This document shows, piece by piece, positions 8,558 to 17,375 of a DNA stretch of 64,000 nucleotides; the first letter of the stretch is position 1; each line of letters begins with the position of its first letter. Both the position numbers and the translations under genes were made by a program. The DNA is taken from contig NZ_JAMZEC010000001.1 in the NCBI RefSeq assembly GCF_024172185.1, positions 9,585,001 to 9,649,000 of the forward strand. Direction: 5' to 3'. The stretch is from Nonomuraea roseoviolacea subsp. carminata. GTDB lineage: Bacteria; Actinomycetota; Actinomycetes; Streptosporangiales; Streptosporangiaceae. The notes under the pieces were generated by a model, which had not been told where the DNA came from, made no database searches, and was given only the letters and a program-made list of their open reading frames with translations.

Positions 8558-9360
8558 AACGTGCTGCCGACCCGCACCACGTTGGCCGCGCCGGGCACCG
8601 CGACGATCGACACCTGGTCGCCCGGGCACAGGTGGGCGTGCACCGCGCCGTCCACCTCGACGGCCACCCGGCCGCTGGTCGGCAGCACCTCCAGCATGAC
8701 CTCCTCGTCGGCGGGCAGCACCAGCGCGCGGTTGAACACCGAGTGCGCCGCCGCCGGCACCACCAGCACCGCCTCGACGCGCGGCGAGACGATCGGCCCG
8801 CCCGCGGAGAAGCTGTACGCGGTGGACCCGGTGGAGGTGGCCACGATCACCGCGTCGGCGGCGTAGCGCACGAACGGGTCGCCGGCCGGGGTGACGCTGA
8901 TGGCCGCCAGTCCCTCGCCGGGGATACGGGCCAGCGCGATGTCGTTGAACGCGGTGACCTCCTCCTCCCCCAGCTTGGCGCGTACGGCCATGCGCGGCTC
9001 GACGGCGTAGGCGTGGGAGTCGATGGCCGACAGCGTGGCGGGCAGGTCGCGCACGTCGATCTCGGCGAGGAAGCCGAGCCGCCCCAGGTTGACGCCGAGC
9101 ACCGGCGTGCGGCGCCCGGCGATGAGCCGCATGGTGCGCAGCATCGTGCCGTCGCCGCCCAGGCTGACGAGCAGGTCCGACCGCTCGACCAGGGCGTCGG
9201 CGTCCACGGGCACCGCGCTGCAGTCGATGCGGCCCACCTCCTCGGGCAGGCCGAGCACCGTGACGTGGCGCCCGTCGGCCCAGCGGAGGATGTCCCTGAT
9301 GGCCTCCGCCGAGTCGCGTCGCGGGTGCAGCACCAGCCCGACCGTTCCGACCATTCCCAT
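8503..9360 (-). CDS. nadK: NAD kinase
   Basis: 285 residues from an ATG at 9360. Starting there puts the VGTVGLVLHPRRD beta strand at the N-terminus as in other NAD kinases; an in-frame upstream extension to 9504 has no family counterpart. The catalytic GGDGT motif (LVSLGGDGTMLR) and the nucleotide-binding ATSTGSTAYSFSAGGPI loop are intact. The enzyme phosphorylates NAD to NADP with ATP or polyphosphate in the cytosol. It normally sits in a recN/tlyA context, but here it is convergent with YibE/F and divergent from the ABC-F locus. Confidence 0.93.
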   Translation of the reverse strand: MGMVGTVGLVLHPRRDSAEAIRDILRWADGRHVTVLGLPEEVGRIDCSAVPVDADALVERSDLLVSLGGDGTMLRTMRLIAGRRTPVLGVNLGRLGFLAEIDVRDLPATLSAIDSHAYAVEPRMAVRAKLGEEEVTAFNDIALARIPGEGLAAISVTPAGDPFVRYAADAVIVATSTGSTAYSFSAGGPIVSPRVEAVLVVPAAAHSVFNRALVLPADEEVMLEVLPTSGRVAVEVDGAVHAHLCPGDQVSIVAVPGAANVVRVGSTFYERARRKLGVEGSTAAG

Positions 9361-9484
9361 GGCCACCACCCTAGCCGCGCCGGTTCCCGGCACGCGGAGC
9401 GCGGGGCGGGATGCTAAAGTGGGAGGCTCTTTCGTGATCGGGCGGCCGGAGACCGCGGCGCCCGCGGGCAACAGGAGACCAGTC

Positions 9485-9514
9485 ATGGCAGGTGACGACG
9501 ACATCTCCGGGTGA
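9485..9514 (+). CDS. Nine-codon leader ORF upstream of the ABC-F gene
   Basis: ATG at 9485, preceded by AGGAGA at a 7-base gap, encodes M-A-G-D-D-D-I-S-G and then TGA. It lies 130 bases before the ABC-F start. The transcript should begin near 9427 if the extended -10-like TGCTAAAGT (9412-9420) is used. Antibiotic-responsive ABC-F genes are often controlled by ribosome stalling on a short upstream ORF. The position, good ribosome site and very small size fit that model. No expression evidence exists here. Confidence 0.45.
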   Translation: MAGDDDISG

Positions 9515-9599
9515 TACCGGAGACCGGCCGGCCCCGGCAGGCGCAGTTGACGCCGCCGACGTGGCCCCCGTCGTCGTTCCCTGATCCCTTTCCCCTTCG

Positions 9600-9622
9600 C
9601 CGGGCGGCTGTCGCGCGCCCGG
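9600..9622 (+). promoter_or_regulatory. Leader hairpin between the short ORF and the ABC-F start
   Basis: CCGGGCG (9600-9606) and CGCCCGG (9616-9622) form a perfect 7-bp stem with a 9-base loop. It ends 10 bases before the GAGG ribosome site of the ABC-F gene. It could act as an attenuator or translation switch together with the leader ORF. Confidence 0.4.
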
Positions 9623-9644
9623 GATTACGTACGAGGTCTCCCGC

Positions 9645-11270
<1,626 letters not shown>

Positions 11271-11279
11271 CCGGGGCGG

Positions 11280-11510
11280 GCGCCGTCCCTCCGGCGGCGC
11301 CCTCCCTCCCTCTCCCGTCCTCGCCGGTCCTCGCCCGTCTCCCTTCCCGTCCTCGCCCGTCCCCTCCCGTCCTCTTTCCCGTCCTCCCCAGTCCCCGCCC
11401 GTCCCCTCGTCCGTCCTCCCTAGTCCCCGCCCGTCCCCTCATCCGTCCTCCCCCGTCCTCGCACTCTTCACGTCCTCTCCCCGTCCTCAACCCCCTGCGG
11501 CCCTTGGCGC
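11280..11510. repeat. Pyrimidine-rich degenerate tandem repeat, intergenic
   Basis: The 356-base interval 11271-11626 between the ABC-F and MFS genes holds no convincing gene. Most of it is a C/T-rich array on the + strand built from variants of CGTCCTCGCCCGTCCCCTC, with a unit length drifting around 10-20 bases. The remainder, up to the MFS ribosome site GGGGAGGA at 11611-11618, looks like ordinary leader. The strand asymmetry could favour triplex or slipped structures; no function is visible. Confidence 0.7.
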
Positions 11511-11626
11511 GTTCACCCCCTTCGCGGCCTCGCTCCCGGTGCGCATCCCGTTTCGCCGGGCGCGGAAACCGCAATCCTCGGCGTCGCGGCGCTGACGCGC
11601 CCGCCTGACGGGGGAGGAATGCACGC

Positions 11627-13072
11627 GTGAAGCAGGAACGCCTTCCCCCGTCGCAGCCGTCCGAGCCGCGCGCCCCCGTGCCCCCTGCACCCGCCCCCGG
11701 CCCCGGCCCCGACGGCGGCACGTCCTCCTCCGACGGCCGGCCCTCCGCCGATGCCGCCGATGCCTCCGACGGCCCGCCCTCCGCCGAGGGCGGGCGGGCC
11801 GACGCGCCGCGCGGGGTGCGCCACTCCCTGCGGGCCTTCCGCCACCGCGACTTCACGATCTTCTGGGGCGGCGCCCTGGTCTCCAGCACCGGGAGCTGGC
11901 TCAGCAACCTGGCCGTGCCGTACGTCCTGTACGAGATCACCGGCAGCGCCTTCTGGGTCGGGCTGGTCAGCCTGGCGCAGTTCCTGCCCAGCGTGTTCCT
12001 GTCGCCGGTGGGCGGGACCCTGGCCGACCGGCGCTCCCGCAAGCGCATCCTGCTGGTCACCCAGTCGGGGATGGCCGTCTCCGCGCTGCTGCTGTGGCTG
12101 GTGTGGACGTCCGGGCAGCGCGACCCGGTGGTCATGCTCGTGCTGGTGAGCCTCGGCGGCGTCTTCGCGGGGTTCAACATGCCGACCTGGCAGTCGTTCG
12201 TCAGCGACCTGGTGCCGCGCGGCGACCTGCACTCGGCGGTGACCCTGAACAGCCTCCAGTTCAACACCGCCCGCTCGCTCGGCCCGGCCCTCGCCGGCCT
12301 GCTGCTGGCCGTGCTGGGGCCCGCGTGGACGTTCCTGCTGAACGCGGTGTCGTTCCTGTTCGTGCTCGCGGCGCTGGCGGCGATCCACCCGCGCGCGGGA
12401 CGGCCCCAGCAGGCGGCGCCCGCGGGGATGACCCGCCGCTTCCTCGCCGCGCCCCGCTACATCCGGCGTCAGCCGGGGCTCGTCATGGCGCTGGTGGTAT
12501 CGGTGCTGGTGGGGGTGCTCGGCCATCCGATCTTCCAGTTCACGGTGGTGTTCGCGGGCAGCGTCTTCGAGGCGGGGCCGGTCGGGCTCGGGCTGCTCAA
12601 CGCGGCGCTCGGGCTGGGCGCGGTCGTGGCGGCGCCGCTCGTCTCGGGCTGGCACCACAAGCTGCGGCTCGGCCTTGTGGTGCGCTGGGGGCTGGTGCTG
12701 TACGGGCTGTCCATGATCGCCTTCGGGGCGGCGCCGGGGTACGCGTGGGGGGTCGCGGCGCTGATCGTCGTGGGTGGATCGTTCCTGGCGGTCATCTCGT
12801 CGGTGAACACCTCGATCCAGGTCATCGTGGCCGACGGGATGCGGGGGCGGGTCATGGCGTGCCGGATCATGACCTACACGGCGTCGCTGCCGGTGGGCGG
12901 GCTCCTGCAGGGCGTCGTCGCCGACTGGGCCGGGCCGCGCTGGGCGGTGTGCGGGGCGGGGGCGCTGATGGCGGTGGCGGCGGTGACGCTGATGCGCCTG
13001 CGGGGGCGGGCCCGGCTGGACCGGCTCGACGACCCGCACGACGACAGCCACCTGGTGGGCTCCGCCTCCTGA
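11627..13072 (+). CDS. MFS exporter with Pro/Ser-rich N-terminal extension
   Basis: 481 residues, GTG after GGGGAGGA. The first 65 or so residues are a Pro/Ala/Ser/Asp-rich disordered extension. About 12 membrane helices follow, beginning LRAFRHRDFTIFWGGALVSSTGSWLSNLAV, which is the opening typical of the DHA3/EntS-like exporter branch. The loop GGTLADRRSRKRILL is the conserved MFS A-type motif. It probably exports a small molecule by proton antiport. The preceding ABC-F gene makes a drug-resistance pairing possible, but no substrate can be assigned. Confidence 0.87.
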   Translation: MKQERLPPSQPSEPRAPVPPAPAPGPGPDGGTSSSDGRPSADAADASDGPPSAEGGRADAPRGVRHSLRAFRHRDFTIFWGGALVSSTGSWLSNLAVPYVLYEITGSAFWVGLVSLAQFLPSVFLSPVGGTLADRRSRKRILLVTQSGMAVSALLLWLVWTSGQRDPVVMLVLVSLGGVFAGFNMPTWQSFVSDLVPRGDLHSAVTLNSLQFNTARSLGPALAGLLLAVLGPAWTFLLNAVSFLFVLAALAAIHPRAGRPQQAAPAGMTRRFLAAPRYIRRQPGLVMALVVSVLVGVLGHPIFQFTVVFAGSVFEAGPVGLGLLNAALGLGAVVAAPLVSGWHHKLRLGLVVRWGLVLYGLSMIAFGAAPGYAWGVAALIVVGGSFLAVISSVNTSIQVIVADGMRGRVMACRIMTYTASLPVGGLLQGVVADWAGPRWAVCGAGALMAVAAVTLMRLRGRARLDRLDDPHDDSHLVGSAS

Positions 13073-13548
13073 CCTGAACGGTTGTTTCACGACATTCGCG
13101 GATCCGGGGGTTCGTGACCGACCCAAAGGAATCCGTTTCGCATACCCTCACCCGCAAGAGGGTTCGCCTTTCCCCGTACCCGAGGGCGTTTCCCCGGACG
13201 GAGCGCGAGACGCCCGGGAAAGGCCCGCGACAAGCGCCGCCGGACGAGCCGACGCCACCACAAACCAGCAGGCAGACTGAATTTACCCGGCTCGGAGCAT
13301 CCTTTGGCCGGGCACGGAATTCCCCCACGCGGCCTCGCCAATCCGCACATATCAGATATTTCACGCCGTGCAGTGATATATCCGGAAATAAGGCTTTGCC
13401 TCTTGCCGGGAGACGCCGCCCACCACCCCCCTTAGCCTGAGTTCAGTGCGCCGCATCCGGCGTATCCCGGGAAAAACCGAATTCGACGCTCCAGCCAGAT
13501 CGCCGGTCATGTCCGGAAGGCGATCCTCATCTCAGGGAGTGATCTCTG
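13073..13548. other. 476-base non-coding leader region
   Basis: No convincing gene is present. The second half is AT-richer than its surroundings and contains an imperfect palindromic stretch, ATATCA (13349-13354) facing TGATAT (13374-13379). It presumably holds the promoter and a long 5' leader of the small secreted peptide gene at 13549, whose ribosome site CAGGGAGTGA lies just before the ATG. No riboswitch class was recognised. Confidence 0.5.
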
Positions 13549-13833
13549 ATGCTCAAGCGTCTCGTCATCACCGCCGCTCTGGCGGGTTCCACGCTCGTCG
13601 TGGGCGGCGCGGCCACCACACCGGCCGCCAACGCCGCCCCCAAGTGCGCGACGCCCTCGTCCCAGCACGTCACCTCGTCCGCGGCCAACAGGTGCACGTG
13701 GCGCTGGTGGCACGGCCGCCAGTGCAAGTACTGCTGGCGCCACGGCGCCTGGGAGCTCCAGTGGTGCAAGGGCCACTGGGGCGGAGGCGGCGGAGGCGGC
13801 GGCGGCGGAGGCGGCGGCTGGTGGAACCACTGA
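13549..13833 (+). CDS. Small secreted Trp/His/Cys-rich peptide with poly-Gly tail
   Basis: 94 residues. Residues 1-30 are a clear Sec signal peptide (MLKRLVITAALAG..., ending AANA-A). The mature part of about 64 residues carries nine Trp, five His and five Cys, including CTWRWWHG, QCKYCWRHGAWE and LQWCKGHW. It ends in a run of 13 Gly followed by WWNH. No family is recognised. The aromatic/His/Cys content suggests metal, haem or cell-envelope binding, which is only inference. It stands alone, with a long non-coding leader before it and two strong hairpins after it. Confidence 0.8.
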   Translation: MLKRLVITAALAGSTLVVGGAATTPAANAAPKCATPSSQHVTSSAANRCTWRWWHGRQCKYCWRHGAWELQWCKGHWGGGGGGGGGGGGGWWNH

Positions 13834-13854
13834 CCCGCGCCACGCGGTGACCGG

Positions 13855-13889
13855 CGGGGTCGCGCGGGACACGCGCCCGCGGGACCCCG
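13855..13889 (+). terminator. First terminator hairpin after the secreted peptide gene
   Basis: CGGGGTCGCGCGGG pairs with CCCGCGGGACCCCG (one mismatch) around a 7-base loop, 21 bases past the stop codon. Confidence 0.6.
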
Positions 13890-13903
13890 TCCCCGCCCAG
13901 GGC

Positions 13904-13935
13904 GACGACCCTTCGGCCCCGGTCGAAGGGTCGTC
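13904..13935 (+). terminator. Second terminator hairpin after the secreted peptide gene
   Basis: GACGACCCTTCG and CGAAGGGTCGTC form a perfect 12-bp stem with an 8-base loop. With the hairpin just upstream it makes a tandem terminator isolating the small peptide gene. Confidence 0.7.
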
Positions 13936-13951
13936 CTCCTATGCTCCGAGG

Positions 13952-14023
13952 ATGAGCTCCCGCCCCGACCTCCTCGTCGCCGCCGACGCCGCCGCCACTG
14001 CCGCGCGGGACCGCGCGGCGTGA
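13952..14023 (+). CDS. Possible 23-residue leader ORF overlapping the TSUP start
   Basis: ATG at 13952 with GAGG directly before it opens a 23-codon frame (M-S-S-R-P-D-L-L-V then Ala/Asp/Arg-rich). Its TGA overlaps the TSUP gene's GTG as GTGA. The overlap suggests translational coupling, since the TSUP GTG has no clear ribosome site of its own. It could instead be fortuitous in GC-rich DNA. Confidence 0.3.
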   Translation: MSSRPDLLVAADAAATAARDRAA

Positions 14024-14787
14024 CCCTGGCGCAGCTGCTCGCCGTCTTCGCGGCGGGAATCGCCGCCGGCGGCCTCAACACCGTCGTCGGCTCCGGCACG
14101 CTGATCAGCTTCCCCGTCCTCCTCGCCGTCGGGCTCCCGCCGGTCACCGCGACGGTCTCGAACGCGCTCGGCCTGATCCCCGGCTCCGTCGGCGGCGCCA
14201 TCGGCTACCGCAAGGAGCTGAGCGGCCAGGGCCGCCGGCTCGTCCGGCTGGGCGCGGGCTCCCTGGCCGGGGGCGTCACGGGGGCCTCGCTCCTGCTGGC
14301 GCTGCCGGCCACGGCGTTCGAGACGATCGTCCCGGTGCTGGTGACGCTCGCCCTCGTCCTGATCGCCCTGCAGCCCTGGATCGGCGCACGCGTCAGACGC
14401 CGCCGGGAGACGTCCGGGCGGCCGGCGCGTCCCGACGGCGGGCCGCTGCTGCTGGCGGGGCTGACGCTGGCGAGCGTCTACGGCGGCTACTTCGCCGCCG
14501 CCCAGGGCATCATCTACCTGGCGCTCATGGGCGCCCTGCTCGACGAGAGCATGCAGCGGCTCAGCGCCGTCAAGAACGTGCTGGTGGCGCTCGTGAACTC
14601 CGCCGCCGCCCTGTTCTTCCTCGTCGCCGGGGAGTTCGACTGGACGGCCGTCGGGCTCCTCGCGGCCGGTTCGGCCATCGGCGGCCGGCTGGGCGCCACG
14701 GTGGGCCGCCGGCTCAGCCCGCGGGTGCTCCGCCTCCTCATCCTGGGGGTCGGGACCGTGTCCCTCGGCCAGTTGCTGCTGCGCTGA
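14020..14787 (+). CDS. TSUP-family permease (TauE/SafE-like)
   Basis: 255 residues with about seven to eight membrane helices in two related halves. Each half starts with a TSUP-type stretch: AAGIAAGGLNTVVGSGTLISFPVLLA in the first, and ASVYGGYFAAAQGIIYLALMG in the second. These are typical of TauE/SafE sulfite or organosulfur exporters and importers. Substrates in the family are small anions such as sulfite, sulfoacetate or taurine derivatives; none can be assigned here. A weak hairpin follows the stop at 14790-14815. Confidence 0.87.
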   Translation: MTLAQLLAVFAAGIAAGGLNTVVGSGTLISFPVLLAVGLPPVTATVSNALGLIPGSVGGAIGYRKELSGQGRRLVRLGAGSLAGGVTGASLLLALPATAFETIVPVLVTLALVLIALQPWIGARVRRRRETSGRPARPDGGPLLLAGLTLASVYGGYFAAAQGIIYLALMGALLDESMQRLSAVKNVLVALVNSAAALFFLVAGEFDWTAVGLLAAGSAIGGRLGATVGRRLSPRVLRLLILGVGTVSLGQLLLR

Positions 14788-14918
14788 CCACCGGTTCCCT
14801 CGCCCGCGAGCCGGTCCGGGAACTCCGCCACCGTCGCCGGTGCGCAGGGGTCACCCGCGCGCCCGCCGCGCGGCAGGTCACCTTCTCCGCGGAGCCGGTC
14901 GAGGTGAGCGTCGCGGGG

Positions 14919-15158
14919 TCAGTCGCGGTAGGCGCCGCACGGCCAGACACGGTGGGCGTCGCGGGATCAGTCCCGGTAGGCACCGCACGGCCAGACATGG
15001 TGGGCGTCGCGGGGTCAGTCGCGGTAGGCGCCGCACGGCCAGACACGGTGGGCGTCGCGGGATCAGTCCCGGTAGGCACCGCACGGCCAGACATGGTGGG
15101 CGTCGCGGGGTCAGTCGCGGTGGGCGCCGCGCGGCCAGACGACGTGGACCGGGATCCC
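14919..15158. repeat. 48-bp tandem repeat copied from the SLOG gene 3' end (5 units)
   Basis: Units begin at 14919, 14967, 15015, 15063 and 15111, exactly 48 bp apart. The fifth is the authentic 3' end of the SLOG gene. Each unit, read on the minus strand, ends in a copy of the gene's last codons plus stop (V-W-P-C-G-A-Y-R-D-stop versus the real V-W-P-R-G-A-H-R-D-stop). Two variants alternate (…GTCGCGG… and …GTCCCGG…), giving a 96-bp higher-order unit. This makes up most of the 323-base interval between the TSUP and SLOG genes. Confidence 0.88.
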
Positions 15159-15587
15159 GCGGTCCACGGCCTCGGCGACCACGTCGGCCGTGCCGCCCAC
15201 GCCGCGGGCGGGCAGCCCGTCCCACACCGCGAGCAGCTCGTCGGCGCCGTCCAGCATGCGGCGTCCGGCGGCCAGGTGCGACTCCGAGGTCGACTCCACG
15301 AACGGCAGCCGGTGCACCCGCGCGGCGTGCTCGTACAGCTCGTCGTAGGCCCGGTGCGCGCCCTCGGGCAGCGCCTCGCGGTAGTCCTCGGCGGGCACCA
15401 CCGCCTCCAGCGACCCGCCGAGGTCGAGGACCGCGCGGGCGAAGATCTGGTCGGCCCCGTCGGCCAGGCACGACAGCCCGACGAGGAGGGCGCCCTGCCC
15501 GGCGAGCGCCTCCCGGATCGCGCCGTCGACCAGCTCGGCCGTCTCCGGCGGGAGTCCGCGGTGGCCGGTGAACGCGATGCGGGACAT
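15111..15587 (-). CDS. SLOG-fold (Rossmann-like) protein
   Basis: 158 residues starting MSRIAFTGHRGLPPETAELV, the opening of the YspA/DUF1273-like SLOG superfamily. Later GLSCLADGADQIFARAVL and DELLAVWDGLPARGVGGTADVV match the G-x-A-x-G-A-D and W-D-G/G-T-A-D motifs of the nucleotide-binding pocket. SLOG proteins are thought to sense or process nucleotides or nucleotide-derived signals, often in conflict or stress systems. It follows the XRE-TPR regulator gene (15-base gap, same strand), so the two probably form an operon. Its 3' end is amplified as a tandem repeat. Confidence 0.8.
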   Translation of the reverse strand: MSRIAFTGHRGLPPETAELVDGAIREALAGQGALLVGLSCLADGADQIFARAVLDLGGSLEAVVPAEDYREALPEGAHRAYDELYEHAARVHRLPFVESTSESHLAAGRRMLDGADELLAVWDGLPARGVGGTADVVAEAVDRGIPVHVVWPRGAHRD

Positions 15588-15602
15588 GGCGCTGCCTTCT
15601 TC

Positions 15603-17003
15603 CTAGGTGATCGTCGCGAGCAGTCTCTCGTCGAAGGTGCGGACGGTGGCCGTCACCGGGCCCGTGTAGGCGCGGCGGAAGCGCCGGGCACGGTGGATGA
15701 TCCGCTCGGAGCCGTACGTGACGCCCACGGCGAGCGCGGTGGAGACGGACTGGAACGCCTCCTCGTGCCGCCCGGCCATCGCCTGGGCCGCCGCCATCTC
15801 GGTCAGCAGGACGCCGCGCTGCTTGACCGCCGGCCGGCCCGCCGACAGCGACTCCGACAGCGCGCTGCGGGCCTCCTCGGCGCGGCCCAGCCGTACCGAC
15901 ACCTGACCGCGGTAGCCGGCCAGCTTGGCCTGGTCGAAGGGGAACACCCACGGCCAGGGCGGCGCGCCCGACCGCTCGCCGGCCGCGACCGCGCTCTCCG
16001 CGCGGCGCAGCGCCGTGCCGGCGGCCTCGGCGTCGTGCCCGGCCGCGTGGCCGAGCGCCTCGATGCTGGCCAGCCACGCGCCGGCGGTGGCCGGCGGGCG
16101 CTCGCCCAGCTCGCGCCGCGCCTGGGCGACCAGCGTGAGCGCCAGCACCGGGTCGTCGGCTTCCACCTCGAACGCGGCCCGGCTGCCGATCATGTACGCG
16201 GCCAGCAGCGGGTGCCCGGCCTGGCGGGCGCTCTGGACGGCGAGCCGGTAATAGGTGCGGGCGGTGCCCAGGTCCTGCATGTCGCCGTGCAGCCAGGCGG
16301 CGAACCCGGCCGCCTCGCTCAGCCCGGCCCGCAGGTGCCCGGCGGTGTGGGCGTCGGCCCGGCCGGTGACCTGGTCGCCGAGGACGTGGTCGAGGACGCG
16401 GCCGGCCAGGTCGACGTGGGCGACGGCCTCGCGGGCGAGCTGCCGCGCGGGCGTGCCCGGCTCCAGCCGCCGCCGGGCGCGCGTGACGCTGGTCAGGCTC
16501 TGGGCGGCCGACTCGTCGAGCCGGATCCGCGTACCGCCCGCCGGGCCCTGCGCCGCGGGTCCGTCCGGCCGGATCCGAGTGCCGCCCGCCGAGCCCTGCG
16601 CCGCGGGTCCGTCCGGCCGGATCCGAGTGCCGCCCGCCGAGCCCTGCGCCGCGGGTCCGTCCGGCCGGATCCGAGTGCCGCCCGCCGAGCCCTGCGCCGC
16701 GGGTCCGTCCGGCCGGGCGGGGTCGTCGCTTCCGGACGCGCCGAAGCGGAGCAGGTGGAGCGGCACCCCGAGCCGTACGGCCACCTCCCGCACCTGGCCC
16801 ACGGTGAGGGGCTGCCGGCCGCGCACCACCTTGGACACCCAGCTCTGCGAGTATCCGACCACCTCCGCGAGCTGCGCCTGGGTCCATCCCCGCGCCTGGC
16901 GGATCTCGTCGAGCAGCGCCGGCACGTCGCCGTCGGCGAGCGCGGCGGCGACGGCGGGCGCCGTCCAGAAGCGGGACGGCAGGCGTTCGGGGGGTCGCGT
17001 CAC
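15603..17003 (-). CDS. XRE-family regulator with TPR-like C-terminal region
   Basis: 466 residues, GTG start. An HTH_XRE domain (about residues 30-85) contains RGWTQAQLAEVVGYSQSWVSKVVRG. A 64-residue insert of four nearly identical 16-residue repeats (R-P-D-G-P-A-A-Q-G-S-A-G-G-T-R-I) follows. After that comes a long helical region with TPR-like helices (ARTYYRLAVQSARQAGHPL, MAGRHEEAFQSVSTALAVG). This layout is common among actinobacterial regulators that bind small peptides or partner proteins. It is upstream of the SLOG gene and probably controls it. The repeat insert is a recent expansion. Confidence 0.82.
   Translation of the reverse strand: MTRPPERLPSRFWTAPAVAAALADGDVPALLDEIRQARGWTQAQLAEVVGYSQSWVSKVVRGRQPLTVGQVREVAVRLGVPLHLLRFGASGSDDPARPDGPAAQGSAGGTRIRPDGPAAQGSAGGTRIRPDGPAAQGSAGGTRIRPDGPAAQGPAGGTRIRLDESAAQSLTSVTRARRRLEPGTPARQLAREAVAHVDLAGRVLDHVLGDQVTGRADAHTAGHLRAGLSEAAGFAAWLHGDMQDLGTARTYYRLAVQSARQAGHPLLAAYMIGSRAAFEVEADDPVLALTLVAQARRELGERPPATAGAWLASIEALGHAAGHDAEAAGTALRRAESAVAAGERSGAPPWPWVFPFDQAKLAGYRGQVSVRLGRAEEARSALSESLSAGRPAVKQRGVLLTEMAAAQAMAGRHEEAFQSVSTALAVGVTYGSERIIHRARRFRRAYTGPVTATVRTFDERLLATIT
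16523..16714. repeat. 48-bp in-frame minisatellite in the XRE regulator gene (4 units)
   Basis: Four 48-bp units start at 16523, 16571, 16619 and 16667 and encode the 16-residue repeat. The copies differ by only a few bases, so expansion is recent. The period equals that of the unrelated repeat in the neighbouring SLOG gene. Confidence 0.9.
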
Positions 17004-17120
17004 TCCGTCAGGCTATGCCGCGCGCGCCGAACGCGACAGAACGGCCACGTCAATCACGGCGGACTCTCAGGAACGCGCTCGCGAAGTCGCCCGCCGGCGC
17101 GCGCTCCTACGATCGGCGCG

Positions 17121-17240
17121 CCTGCCTGCTCCCGGCGACGTTCAGGAACACCGGCCAGGAGGCGGGTGGCTTCCAGGGCGAGGTCATGGTCAGGAACACC
17201 GGAACGGCCGCGACGACCGGGTTCCTGGCGTCGTGGGACG
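17121..17240 (+). pseudogene. CBM2-like carbohydrate-binding module relic
   Basis: The 372-base interval 17004-17375 has no intact gene. In frame +2 it encodes ACLLPATFRNTGQEAGGF and then QGEVMVRNTGTAATTGFLASW. This aligns with the core of family 2 carbohydrate-binding modules (C...T...N..W.GGF...V.V.NTG......GW...W). The binding Trp positions are replaced (QE for QW, GF for GW), and no signal peptide or catalytic domain surrounds it. I read it as the remnant of a secreted glycoside-hydrolase gene. Confidence 0.55.
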
Positions 17241-17375
17241 GCGTCAGCACCGCCCCCGCCCCGACCTGCGCGAGCGCGTGGCGTCCGAGGGCCCGGCCGG
17301 GTCCGTGTCACATTCGCCTCCCGCCGCGTGTCGAGCAGGCAGAGACCTGAAGCAACGACACGAGAGCAGGCAGTC

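Noticed and set aside
13114..13440. 108-codon frame in the leader of the secreted peptide gene
   Set aside because: The composition is Arg/Thr/Pro-rich without codon bias, and there is no ribosome site. It is treated as non-coding leader.
14919..15158. CRISPR-like array
   Set aside because: The units are contiguous 48-bp tandem copies without unique spacers, and no cas genes are present.
14904..17375. Long plus-strand frame with V-G-V-A-G-S-V repeats over the SLOG/XRE genes
   Set aside because: It runs through the 48-bp repeats and antisense to both genes. The coding signal belongs to the minus strand.
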